DNA of 64,000 nt from Chitinophaga niastensis (GTDB lineage: Bacteria > Bacteroidota > Bacteroidia > Chitinophagales > Chitinophagaceae), in assembly GCF_003014755.1 (NCBI RefSeq), contig NZ_PYAW01000003.1, forward strand, positions 682,001-746,000, given 5' to 3'. The notes below the pieces were generated by a model, which saw only the letters and a list, made by a program, of their open reading frames with translations, was not told where the DNA came from and made no database searches. Below are positions 16,668 through 24,654 of this stretch, piece by piece; within the stretch, counting starts at the first letter, position 1; every line of letters starts with the position of its first letter. The position numbers were made by a program, and so were the translations under genes.

Positions 16668-17009
16668 CTATTGGCCGGATTTGGCAGTACTGTCGGCTTT
16701 ATGTTTGCCTTTCTTGCCACCTTTCTTATTACCACATTTGCCTTCACCACATTTGCCCTGTCCGCATTTGCCTTCTTTCATTTTACCTGCAGCAGTGCTG
16801 TCTTTCTTTGCACCACAAGACAGTTCAATGGAATTAGCAGCAGTAGTAGCAGCACCGGTTAAAGCGCTTCTTACAGCAGCACCGGAACCCATGTTGGTGT
16901 AACTTACAGGTTTTGCAGATACCTGTAGCGTTGCCAAACCAAGGATCGCGCTGGCAACTAAAGAACCGGAAAACAATACTTTTTTACTGATTGAATTGTT
17001 GTTTTTCAT
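16668..17009 (-). CDS. hvfA: Cys-rich RiPP precursor with EGKCG-type repeats (HvfA-like)
   Basis: A 113-residue secreted peptide. Residues 1-32 form a Sec signal (KKVLFSGSLVASAILGLATL, cleavage near VSA-KP). After a Gly/Ala-rich spacer and Cys65 (ELSCGAKKD), three tandem pentamers EGKCG, QGKCG and EGKCG at 79-93 place Cys at 82, 87 and 92. A Lys/Gly/His-rich tail follows. This is the core layout of hvfA-type precursors, whose EGKCG Cys are changed by an MNIO enzyme. The mature product would lie in the periplasm and probably bind copper or other soft metals; that is inference. It is the first gene of the operon. Confidence 0.88.
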   Translation of the reverse strand: MKNNNSISKKVLFSGSLVASAILGLATLQVSAKPVSYTNMGSGAAVRSALTGAATTAANSIELSCGAKKDSTAAGKMKEGKCGQGKCGEGKCGNKKGGKKGKHKADSTAKSGQ

Positions 17010-17559
17010 GTTTTGAGAATTTTAATACTTAGTGAAAAAATTTATGTGTTTATCAGGTAGACGTGATTAATTACTATTCATTAGCACTGCTTACAGTTAA
17101 TTACAGGAATGCTTCAACCCGATTCGTTGCATACAGCATAATTGATGTTGCAACTGCTTTTTCGCCGGTATGGTAGCCGCTTTACAGCAAGGCATTAATA
17201 TATGTAAGTGCTTTTCCATGCTTAATTACTGAACCAGTTTTAATCAGGGCAAGCACTTAATACAACTTAACCCGGATACTGATTCAATGATTAGACGTTC
17301 TGATCGAAAGATCCTTACAAATTGTTGCAGATTTTTTTTGTAGTGATATTTCTGATGGAAAACAATTTATCCTGTTTTGCATATATCACTGTAGAAGCTT
17401 ACGGAAAACTACTTCTTTTAGTTTTCTCACCCTCCAAAAAAAATGTTAAAGGTTAAAAGGAGATTAAAGAATGATAAACAGGTGACCCCGTATAACACTG
17501 ATTCAGCATTTTATCCTATTTTTGGCTTGTACCCAATGAATTTGCTATAAACTCGTCTC
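17010..17559. other. 550-nt intergenic region upstream of the RiPP operon
   Basis: This divergent space holds no open frame of note. GAAAACTA at 17404-17411 and TAGTTTTC at 17419-17426 form a small perfect hairpin. A TATTTTTG -7 box at 17517-17524 on the plus strand could serve the gene at 17560. I found no CAAAnnTA (a minus-strand -7 box) near the precursor start, so the operon promoter is not of the plain housekeeping type, or it is degenerate. It may use an ECF sigma factor, which cannot be read here. Confidence 0.5.
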
Positions 17560-18288
17560 ATGAAAAATGAAATGTCTCCTGTAACGTCCGTTTACTTTGT
17601 AGCGTTAATAAAGGCATATTTACGTGGTACTAAAACCAGGCAGGAAGTAATACAGGACCTATACAACACTACTTCTCTCCTGCAAAAAGAAGAAGATAAC
17701 GGTAAAGAGGTAACACAACTGCTGTTTAAAATCGCCAGCGAAATAAATGAAAACTATTACCAGGACATTGTAACAGGTATTACACACGCTTCAGATACTA
17801 CGCCTACCCGCGAGGGTATGGTACATCAGCTGCAAGCCATGCTAACAGGTTTTATTACCCCAAAACAATTGTATCAGTGGGCTACCTGGCACAATAATAA
17901 TGAAGCCGATACCGACAGCGGCAGCAGCTTTTTTGATGATATTGCGGTTGATTATTTTTGTACACAACTGCTACCCGCATCATTTGAAGAACTGACCACC
18001 GCACAATATAAACAGGCACTGAAAATATTTCAATCTACTCATCATAATACGCTGAAAGACAAAGTAGCATTGGTATTGCTGTCGGATAAAGAAAAACAAC
18101 GCTTTTTATTTTATCTGGGAGATTATATCCAGGGACATACCTCTCCGGAACAACTGGATGTATACCTGCTGCATAAATTTGGCATGGATCATCACTCCTT
18201 TCCTTATATGTCTTCTTTATCTGCTATCATGCAGGAACCCGGCAAACTGAGTGCACTATTGAATATGGCCGCTATGATAGAAAACTAA
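17560..18288 (+). CDS. hypothetical protein, helical, unknown function
   Basis: I do not recognise this 242-residue protein. It is rich in predicted helices, polar, with no signal peptide or membrane segment. Two similar-looking helical regions can be seen, one with LIKAYLRGTKTRQEVIQDLY near residue 12 and one with YLGDYIQGHTSPEQLDVYLL near residue 186. Both read as hydrophobic-x-x-Y-hydrophobic-G-T/H-(S/T)-x-x-x, so an internal duplication is possible. It is divergent from the RiPP operon and convergent with the gene at 18296, with only 7 nt between stops. A TATTTTTG -7 box lies at 17517-17524. Confidence 0.65.
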   Translation: MKNEMSPVTSVYFVALIKAYLRGTKTRQEVIQDLYNTTSLLQKEEDNGKEVTQLLFKIASEINENYYQDIVTGITHASDTTPTREGMVHQLQAMLTGFITPKQLYQWATWHNNNEADTDSGSSFFDDIAVDYFCTQLLPASFEELTTAQYKQALKIFQSTHHNTLKDKVALVLLSDKEKQRFLFYLGDYIQGHTSPEQLDVYLLHKFGMDHHSFPYMSSLSAIMQEPGKLSALLNMAAMIEN

Positions 18289-18295
18289 TGACAGG

Positions 18296-19162
18296 CTACC
18301 GGATCACATCCATTACCGCTATCTTCCTGTTCTCTCCCCTCACAATATCTGTTGTATAAGTAATCACTTTATCGCCGTTGCTATACTCTAAAAGCATCTC
18401 CAATGGCATGGCCACCGGCGGATAGCTGCCGGCAATAAGCATGGTTTCTATCTGATCCTTATAATTTTCAGGAATAAAGGCGTAGCCGGGAAACAAAGTA
18501 TGTGGCTGCATGGGCACCCATACCCGGGCACCGATCAGGGCACGGCTGGTAATGTTCACTTTCCCGGAATCAGACCGCGCGTTATTGGCCTGGTATTCTT
18601 CACAAACGATGCCGGCAATCACTTTTTTATCGCCTGTTTTCACCAGCTGGTTCAAATAGCCCGTTTCTCCGGGATACACCGGCTCCATCGTTTGCAGGTC
18701 CAGTTTTTCCCTGGTACCACTGCCTATTTTGTGGATGGCGGTAATACTTAGTTGAGATCCTTTAGCGAAATCAGCATAAAACTGATAACGGGCGCCGGTG
18801 CTCTTACTGATGAGATGCACGCCCAGCTGAGGGGCAGCACTACTATAATAAATCACCACGTCTTCCCCTCCCTTAATAACCCGTTGGTTACCTTGCCAGG
18901 CTTCGGTTTCCTGGTATACAGCAATATCAAATTCATATACAGAGTCTACCTGCACCTGGTCATTACCACCAATGATCAGCGATGGATTTTCGTTTACCGG
19001 CTTTAAGTTAGTAGTTTCATAAGGCCCCTCTTCTTCTTCCGTGGAATCCACTCTGGCCGTGGTGAGGCTGTGGACCTTGTCCTTCATTTTTTTCAGGAAC
19101 TGCGCCTGGATAGTGTTTACGCAGAGGATACACGCAAGGAGTAGCAACACCCGCTTATTCAT
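18296..19162 (-). CDS. secreted hypothetical protein
   Basis: The 288-residue protein has a Sec signal peptide (VLLLLACILCVNTIQAQ, cleavage after QAQ) and no membrane segment after it, so it is exported to the periplasm or beyond. The mature part opens with a charged helix and an acidic linker (DSTEEEEG), followed by beta-rich sequence such as SVYEFDIAVYQETEAW, KVIAGIVCEEYQA and GARVWVPMQPHTLFPGYAFIP. The last block recalls DUF4412-like secreted proteins of Bacteroidota, but the match is not firm. Function is unknown. It is a single gene on the minus strand. Confidence 0.7.
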   Translation of the reverse strand: MNKRVLLLLACILCVNTIQAQFLKKMKDKVHSLTTARVDSTEEEEGPYETTNLKPVNENPSLIIGGNDQVQVDSVYEFDIAVYQETEAWQGNQRVIKGGEDVVIYYSSAAPQLGVHLISKSTGARYQFYADFAKGSQLSITAIHKIGSGTREKLDLQTMEPVYPGETGYLNQLVKTGDKKVIAGIVCEEYQANNARSDSGKVNITSRALIGARVWVPMQPHTLFPGYAFIPENYKDQIETMLIAGSYPPVAMPLEMLLEYSNGDKVITYTTDIVRGENRKIAVMDVIR

Positions 19163-19240
19163 AGGAATAGTTTTACTGTAGCAATTTACATTAAATAAAT
19201 TTACTATAATATAACGGCAGCGGTTAAACGGAAGAAGCAG

Positions 19241-20224
19241 CTAGCTCACCATCAGGCTGCAACCCCGGAGTGCAGAATTATCCAGTCGCCCCAGCACTTC
19301 AAAACGGCCATCCTCCTGCATCCGGCCTATATCTTCTGTGGCTATAAATGCGCAGGAATAAATGTTGGCAAGGTCTATTACATTCATCACACCGGCACCT
19401 TTACCGGCTGAAATCTGGAAAGGATCGTTTTCATCGCGCAGCAGCACTTTCATCCATGGGGGTGTTTCAAACAGGCCATTACCTTTGGAATAAGCCTGCG
19501 ATAAGAGTTCTGTCATGCCATATTCCGCATGAATAACCGTGGCGCCCAGCCTTTCCTGCAAAAAAGCATGTACTTCCTGCCGGGTCCACTCTTCTCTTCT
19601 GCCTTTCATACCACCGGTTTCCATCACAATAGTATTTTTCAACTGCAGGGAGTATTGTTCTGCAAAGTCCAGCAAGCCAAAGGTGACGCCAATCAGCAGT
19701 ACTTTTTGCCCGCGGGCTTCCAGCACCTGTAACTGCTGATACAACTTATCATGCTCATAGAGGTAAAAGCCACTCTCTTTCCGGCCGCTACGAACCACCA
19801 TTTCCTGTACCATACGTACCAGCGATGAATGTTGCCGCTCCAGGTAAGAAGGCAGCAAACCCACAATTACATAATCGCTCACCGGACCATAAAACTGCTC
19901 AAAAGCGGTCATAAAGCTTTGGGTATAGATAGCCGCGTCCTTCACCAGGTGCCGGCTGTTGACCGTTTGTGTAGTGCCGCTGCTCTCAAATACCAACTCC
20001 GGCTCAAACGTGCCGCATACAACCGTATGTGTTTTGAAGAACTGTATAGGCAGAAAAGGAATCTTTAATATACTTTTCACCGTATCTGGTTGTATATGCA
20101 GGGCATCGGTGTAAGCGCGGTATAGCGCATTTTCCCGGTACTGGTATTGAAACAGCTCCAGGGCTGCGGCTTCCAGCCCACTTGCCTGCAATGAAAAAAT
20201 ATGTTCCGGTGAAATGACGGTCAT
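19241..20224 (-). CDS. LuxE/PaaK-like acyl-protein synthetase
   Basis: The 327-residue protein fits the LuxE family, adenylate-forming enzymes that activate a fatty acid with ATP and pass it to a Cys or protein partner. Visible blocks are the N-terminal FLPIQFFKTHTVV, the AMP-binding Ser/Thr/Gly loop ELVFESSGTTQTVNSRH, METGGMKGRREEWTRQE, and HAEYGMTELLSQAYSKG, which holds the YGMTE motif of ANL enzymes. No luxC or luxD homologue lies nearby, so this is not a luminescence operon; in Bacteroidota such genes are usually solitary or tied to surface-lipid synthesis. A TAACTTTG -7 box lies at 20248-20255 on the minus strand. Confidence 0.85.
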   Translation of the reverse strand: MTVISPEHIFSLQASGLEAAALELFQYQYRENALYRAYTDALHIQPDTVKSILKIPFLPIQFFKTHTVVCGTFEPELVFESSGTTQTVNSRHLVKDAAIYTQSFMTAFEQFYGPVSDYVIVGLLPSYLERQHSSLVRMVQEMVVRSGRKESGFYLYEHDKLYQQLQVLEARGQKVLLIGVTFGLLDFAEQYSLQLKNTIVMETGGMKGRREEWTRQEVHAFLQERLGATVIHAEYGMTELLSQAYSKGNGLFETPPWMKVLLRDENDPFQISAGKGAGVMNVIDLANIYSCAFIATEDIGRMQEDGRFEVLGRLDNSALRGCSLMVS

Positions 20225-20339
20225 GTATATCTGGCTTTAAAATCACACAAAGTTAGGCAGAAGAATAAATTTACCCACGGTAAGTAACAATTGTACCAAA
20301 AAAAACGTTTTGTGAAAGATGGGTTGAGATAGCTGATTA

Positions 20340-20370
20340 TTTGTATATTTCCTAAATTAATGTAGGTTTG
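20340..20370 (+). promoter_or_regulatory. consensus Bacteroidota promoter giving a leaderless start
   Basis: TTTG at 20340-20343, then exactly 19 nt, then TAGGTTTG at 20363-20370. This is a full match to the TTTG-N19-TAnnTTTG consensus. The ATG of the lipoprotein gene is at 20375, where transcription should begin, so the mRNA may be leaderless. Confidence 0.7.
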
Positions 20371-20374
20371 TTTT

Positions 20375-20833
20375 ATGAAGAAAATTCTGTTTTTGTCCCT
20401 GGTGGCCGGTTTGCTTTACGCCTGTAAAAAGGATAATATTGGCACAAAACCTATTCTCACCTTTTCACGTTACAGCCAACCTTCACTTGATAGTGGTACA
20501 CAACAGTTTGATGTGGTGTTCAATGTACGTGATGGTGACGGAGACATCGAAAATGTAATTGCCTGGAAAATTCATTACATTCAAACACCGCCCACCCCTC
20601 CTGCCGATACATTCACCTATTCCACAATGCCCAATATTGGTCAGAACAAAGGCAATAGTGTAAAGGCCGAAGTATCCATAAACATGCAAACCATTTCCTT
20701 TAATCTGTGGAATCCGGATAAAGGCGCCAAGCCTGACAGCCTTTGGTATACCGCTTTTATATTGGATAATGCCGGACACTCCAGTGATACAATCGTAACA
20801 CCTAAAATACCGATATTTAAGAGTAAGTCCTGA
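20375..20833 (+). CDS. small lipoprotein, unknown function
   Basis: A 152-residue exported lipoprotein: the signal peptide ends in the lipobox LLYAC with the acylated Cys at residue 17, followed by KKDN. The mature part is beta-rich and contains FNVRDGDGDIENV, an acidic Asp/Gly stretch that looks like a calcium-binding loop and recurs in Bacteroidota lipoproteins, and ends in PDSLWYTAFILDNAGHSSDT. Function is not known. A consensus promoter ends 4 nt before the ATG, and an intrinsic terminator follows, so it is monocistronic. Confidence 0.8.
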   Translation: MKKILFLSLVAGLLYACKKDNIGTKPILTFSRYSQPSLDSGTQQFDVVFNVRDGDGDIENVIAWKIHYIQTPPTPPADTFTYSTMPNIGQNKGNSVKAEVSINMQTISFNLWNPDKGAKPDSLWYTAFILDNAGHSSDTIVTPKIPIFKSKS

Positions 20834-20862
20834 TTACAAAATACCTTACATTTACAACATAC

Positions 20863-20898
20863 AAAGGATTCCTTCATCAAAAGGAATCCTTTTATTTT
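20863..20898 (+). terminator. intrinsic terminator
   Basis: AAAGGATTCCTT and AAGGAATCCTTT form a perfect 12-bp stem with a CATCAA loop, followed by TTATTTTT. It separates the lipoprotein from the carboxylase gene. Confidence 0.85.
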
Positions 20899-20923
20899 TA
20901 GCTTTACTTTTCATTTTCAGCAT

Positions 20924-22462
20924 ATGAATAAAATAGAAGAATTACAGTCGAAGATAGCCGAAGCTATGTTAGGTGGAGGCGAAATACGTGTTGCTTCGCA
21001 ACACAAAAAAGGAAAGCTCACTGCCCGCGAAAGGTTACAGTTATTGTTGGATGAAGGTTCTTTTGAAGAACTGGACATGCTGGTTACAAACCGCAACCGT
21101 GGCCTCACCGCCGACCAGGAGCAGTTCCTGGGCGATGGCGTGGTAACCGGTTATGGCACGGTAAACGGGCGACTGATATATGTCTTCTCACAGGATTTTA
21201 CTGTTTATGGTGGTAGCTTATCCGAACCACATGCCCGCAAGATCTGCAAGATCATGGACCTCGCTGTGCAAAACGGCGCTCCGCTGATAGGACTGAACGA
21301 TAGCGGTGGTGCACGTATCCAGGAAGGTGTAGTGAGTTTGGGTGGTTATGCAGATATCTTTTACCGCAACACCCGGGCATCCGGCGTTATTCCACAGATT
21401 TCAGCCATCATGGGGCCCTGCGCCGGCGGTGCGGTGTATTCTCCTGCTATCACCGATTTTATCCTGATGGTGGAGCAAACATCTTATATGTTTGTTACCG
21501 GACCTAATGTGGTTAAGACTGTTACCCATGAAGAAGTAACTTCTGAAGAACTGGGCGGTGCACAAACACATGCTTCCAAAAGCGGTGTTACCCACTTTGC
21601 CTGCAGCAATGAAGTAGAATGTATCCAATACATCAAACAGCTGTTGAGCTACATGCCGCAGAACTGCGAAGAAACGGCACCTGTTTACCCATATGAGCCT
21701 GGCAATGAAGTGAGAGAAGCCCTCAACACCTTGATACCAGCCCATCCCAACCAGCCGTATGATATGAAAGAAGCGATTGCGCTCATCACGGATACGGACA
21801 GCTTCTTTGAAGTGCACAAAAATTTTGCAGAAAATATGATTGTGGGCTTTGCCCGCATTGCCGGTAGAAGTATTGGTATTGTCGCCAATCAACCTGCGCA
21901 CCTGGCGGGCGTATTGGACATCCATGCGTCTGTAAAAGGTGCCCGTTTCACCCGCTTCTGCGATGCCTTCAACATCCCGCTGCTGGTACTGGTAGACGTA
22001 CCCGGCTTCCTTCCCGGCACCGACCAGGAATGGAATGGTATCATCACCAACGGTGCTAAACTGCTGTATGCGCTCAGCGAAGCCACCGTTCCAAAACTTA
22101 CCGTTACCACCCGCAAAGCTTATGGTGGCGCCTATTGCGTGATGAACTCCAAACACATCGGTGCTGATCTCAACTTTGCTTTTCCACAGGCAGAAATAGC
22201 CGTAATGGGCGCTAAAGGGGCAGTAGAAATCATCTTTAAAAAAGAAATTGATAGCGCTCCGGACCCGGAAGCACGTATGAATGAACTGGTAGCCGATTAT
22301 ACAGAAAGATTCGCGAACCCTTACCTGGCAGCGGAAAAAGGGTATATCGATGAGGTAATCAAACCAGAGCAGACACGCATCAAACTGATAAAAGGTTTCA
22401 AAATGCTCGAAAATAAAGTGGTAAATATGCCGCGAAAAAAACACGGCAATATACCTTTGTAA
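20924..22462 (+). CDS. acyl-CoA carboxylase carboxyltransferase (beta) subunit
   Basis: The 512-residue protein is a complete carboxyltransferase of the propionyl-CoA carboxylase / methylmalonyl-CoA decarboxylase type. It starts with the family's KGKLTARERLQLLLDEGSFEE and has two crotonase-like halves. The oxyanion-hole glycines are in GPCAGGAVYSPAITDF near residue 166 and in RKAYGGAYCVMNSKHIG near residue 392. It transfers carboxyl groups between biotin and propionyl-CoA or a similar acyl-CoA in the cytoplasm. No biotin carboxylase or biotin-carrier gene is adjacent. The biotin synthase 3 kb downstream may supply the cofactor. Confidence 0.95.
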   Translation: MNKIEELQSKIAEAMLGGGEIRVASQHKKGKLTARERLQLLLDEGSFEELDMLVTNRNRGLTADQEQFLGDGVVTGYGTVNGRLIYVFSQDFTVYGGSLSEPHARKICKIMDLAVQNGAPLIGLNDSGGARIQEGVVSLGGYADIFYRNTRASGVIPQISAIMGPCAGGAVYSPAITDFILMVEQTSYMFVTGPNVVKTVTHEEVTSEELGGAQTHASKSGVTHFACSNEVECIQYIKQLLSYMPQNCEETAPVYPYEPGNEVREALNTLIPAHPNQPYDMKEAIALITDTDSFFEVHKNFAENMIVGFARIAGRSIGIVANQPAHLAGVLDIHASVKGARFTRFCDAFNIPLLVLVDVPGFLPGTDQEWNGIITNGAKLLYALSEATVPKLTVTTRKAYGGAYCVMNSKHIGADLNFAFPQAEIAVMGAKGAVEIIFKKEIDSAPDPEARMNELVADYTERFANPYLAAEKGYIDEVIKPEQTRIKLIKGFKMLENKVVNMPRKKHGNIPL

Positions 22463-22463
22463 T

Positions 22464-22554
22464 AGCCTTTAGCGATTAGCTGTTAGCTTTTAGCAGATCA
22501 GTAAAAAGCGCATGATCAGGACAGCTAAAAGCTAATCGCTAAAAGCTAAAAGCT
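22464..22554. repeat. intergenic palindrome E8 (TTAGC family)
   Basis: Arms built on AGCCTTTAGCGATTAGC and its complement flank a 30-nt centre. The right arm ends directly at the ATG of the next gene, leaving no room for a normal ribosome-binding site outside it. The same arm sequence recurs at 51125-51215. Confidence 0.85.
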
Positions 22555-23394
22555 ATGCTTAGAACCATTTTCAACTTCATTCTATTCACATCGATCTATA
22601 TTTCGCTGTGTGCGCTGCTGATGATCTGGCAAACCAATCAGTTGCTGCATCTCCATTACAAGGAAAATACCTTTTACCTGTTTGTCTTTTTCTCTACCAT
22701 CTGCAGTTATAACTTCCACTGGTACCTCACACCCGGCACTTACTCCTCCTCAGAAAGAATCCGCTGGGGAGAAAAATACCGTACCCTGATGTTGTTGCTT
22801 TGTGGCATGGGCATGATCGGTTCCCTGTATTTCTTCTGGCAGCTACGGGAACACTGGCTGGTATTAAGCGGCAGCGCTATGCTTACCTTTTTATATTCCG
22901 CACCTAAAGTGCCGCATAAAACATTTACCTGGCTCAGCAAAATAGCCATTGGGAAAACATTATTCCTCACGTTTGTGTGGACGTATGTATCTACGCTACT
23001 TCCTGCACTGGTAGCGGATCATCCTATTACAGTACCGGTGGTGTTCCTCACCCTGCACCGTTTCTTTCTGATTTATGCTATCTGCATTTTATTTGACTAC
23101 CGCGACCGGGAGTCAGATAAAAAAGAAGGCATCCGTAGCCTGATTACCTATCTCGATACAAAAGATCTCAACAAACTCTACTACTTTTCCTTGCTGATGG
23201 CAGCCGTCTGCGCCGGGCTGATGGGCCCTTTCATCTCTTTCTCCGCGGTTATTACACTGATGATTCCTGTAATAGCTACTGCCCTCATTACCCGTAAAGC
23301 ACAACATACCGCCTCCGACTATCTCTTCTACTTTGTACTCGACGGATTTATGGCTTTATCCGCATTACTGTATCTGATCGTGGCTTTTATCTAA
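22555..23394 (+). CDS. UbiA-superfamily-like membrane protein, divergent
   Basis: The 279-residue inner-membrane protein has about eight to nine hydrophobic segments in the UbiA prenyltransferase layout. The second Asp-rich motif is present as FDYRDRESDKKEG near residue 181. In the place of the first motif (NDxxDxxxD) it has YNFHWYLTPGTYSS near residue 46, so the usual diphosphate-Mg2+ ligands are missing. It may therefore be an altered prenyltransferase or a non-catalytic relative. It lies between a carboxylase and an M42 peptidase, and its start codon touches palindrome E8. Substrate is unknown. Confidence 0.75.
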   Translation: MLRTIFNFILFTSIYISLCALLMIWQTNQLLHLHYKENTFYLFVFFSTICSYNFHWYLTPGTYSSSERIRWGEKYRTLMLLLCGMGMIGSLYFFWQLREHWLVLSGSAMLTFLYSAPKVPHKTFTWLSKIAIGKTLFLTFVWTYVSTLLPALVADHPITVPVVFLTLHRFFLIYAICILFDYRDRESDKKEGIRSLITYLDTKDLNKLYYFSLLMAAVCAGLMGPFISFSAVITLMIPVIATALITRKAQHTASDYLFYFVLDGFMALSALLYLIVAFI

Positions 23395-23431
23395 AATTGT
23401 TACATTTGCCCGATCACAATCTGCAAAAATT

Positions 23432-24535
23432 ATGTCCAAAAAACAGAAATCCATATTCACGAAGGAATCATTAACGTTCCTGGAAAGCTACCTGAATAAC
23501 CCATCTCCTACCGGTTTTGAGAAAGAAGGCCAAAAGCTCTGGCTGAAATACCTTACCCCGTACATTGACGAACATTATGTAGATGCTTATGGCTCTGCAG
23601 TAGGTATTATCAATCCCAAGGCAGCATTTAAAGTGGTGATAGAAGCCCACGCCGATGAGATTTCCTGGTTTGTAAACTATATCTCGCCGGAGGGCCTGAT
23701 CTATGTAATCCGCAATGGTGGCTCTGATCAACAGATAGCTCCTTCAAAAAGGGTAAATATACATACAGAAAAAGGCTCCGTAAAAGCAGTTTTTGGCTGG
23801 CCGGCCATTCATACCCGTATGCGTAGCAGCGGCGATGGTAAAGAACCACAACCTAAAGTAGAAAACATTTTCCTGGACTGTGGCGCACGCTCCCGCAAGG
23901 AAGTAGAAGACCTCGGCATCCATGTAGGCTGTGTATGTACTTTTGATGATGGTTTTGAAGAACTGAACTACGATTATTATATCTGCCGTGCTATTGATAA
24001 CCGCATTGGTGGCTTTATGATAGCAGAGGTAGCACGTCTGCTGAAAGAAAAGAAACAGCAATTACCATTCGGTTTATACATTGTAAATGCAGTGCAGGAA
24101 GAAGTTGGATTACGTGGTGCAGAAATGATTGCCAAACGCATTAAGCCTGATGTAGCCATCATTACAGATGTAACGCACGATACCACCACGCCGATGATCA
24201 ATAAAAACATTGAAGGCGAAATCAAATGCGGTGGCGGTCCCAGCATCACTTATGGTCCTGCTGTACACAACATCCTGCGCGATCTCATCATCAAAACCGC
24301 GAAAAAGAACGATATCCCGCATCAGCTGCATGCCGTAAGCCGCAGTACCGGTACCGATACCGATGCTTTTGCTTACAGCAATGATGGTACACCCTCTGCG
24401 CTGATCAGTCTTCCTTTACGCTATATGCACACCACCGTGGAAATGGTGAAGAAAGATGATATCGAACATACCATCCAGTTGATTTATCAAACATTATTGA
24501 ATATTACACCTAAGACAAATTTTCAATATCTGTAG
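23432..24535 (+). CDS. M42 family aminopeptidase/cellulase-like metallopeptidase
   Basis: The 367-residue cytoplasmic protein carries the M42 metal site: His in IEAHADEISWFV near residue 72, the bridging Asp in CRAIDNRIGG near residue 187, the Glu pair in NAVQEEVGLRGA near residue 220, Asp in IITDVTHD and the last His in RYMHTTVEM. M42 enzymes are two-metal aminopeptidases that trim peptides and form large oligomers. A TACATTTG -7 box at 23401-23408 gives a leader of about 20 nt, so it has its own promoter. Its stop codon abuts palindrome E2. Confidence 0.93.
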   Translation: MSKKQKSIFTKESLTFLESYLNNPSPTGFEKEGQKLWLKYLTPYIDEHYVDAYGSAVGIINPKAAFKVVIEAHADEISWFVNYISPEGLIYVIRNGGSDQQIAPSKRVNIHTEKGSVKAVFGWPAIHTRMRSSGDGKEPQPKVENIFLDCGARSRKEVEDLGIHVGCVCTFDDGFEELNYDYYICRAIDNRIGGFMIAEVARLLKEKKQQLPFGLYIVNAVQEEVGLRGAEMIAKRIKPDVAIITDVTHDTTTPMINKNIEGEIKCGGGPSITYGPAVHNILRDLIIKTAKKNDIPHQLHAVSRSTGTDTDAFAYSNDGTPSALISLPLRYMHTTVEMVKKDDIEHTIQLIYQTLLNITPKTNFQYL

Positions 24536-24539
24536 CGTA

Positions 24540-24654
24540 TTTTGTCTTTCTCCTGATTAGACTGATTATGCTGATTACACTGATTTTATTTTCAATCTTA
24601 ATAAATCAAAAAAATAAAATCAGTGTAATCAGTCTAATCGGGAGAAAGACAAAA
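24540..24654. repeat. intergenic palindrome E2 (GATTA-nonamer family)
   Basis: Arms open with TTTTGTCTTTCTCC and meet the stop codons of two convergent genes. The left arm has units GATTAGACT, GATTATGCT, GATTACACT; the right arm, read on its own strand, has GATTAGACT, GATTACACT. One arm has thus lost or gained exactly one 9-bp unit. Confidence 0.9.

Noticed and set aside
855..17009. Idea that the DoxX-like genes at 855 and 14594 belong to one system
   Set aside because: They belong to different DoxX subfamilies and lie 13 kb apart with unrelated neighbours.
21401..22444. 347-codon minus-strand frame inside the carboxylase gene
   Set aside because: It is a long antisense shadow of a well-conserved gene and looks like no protein family.
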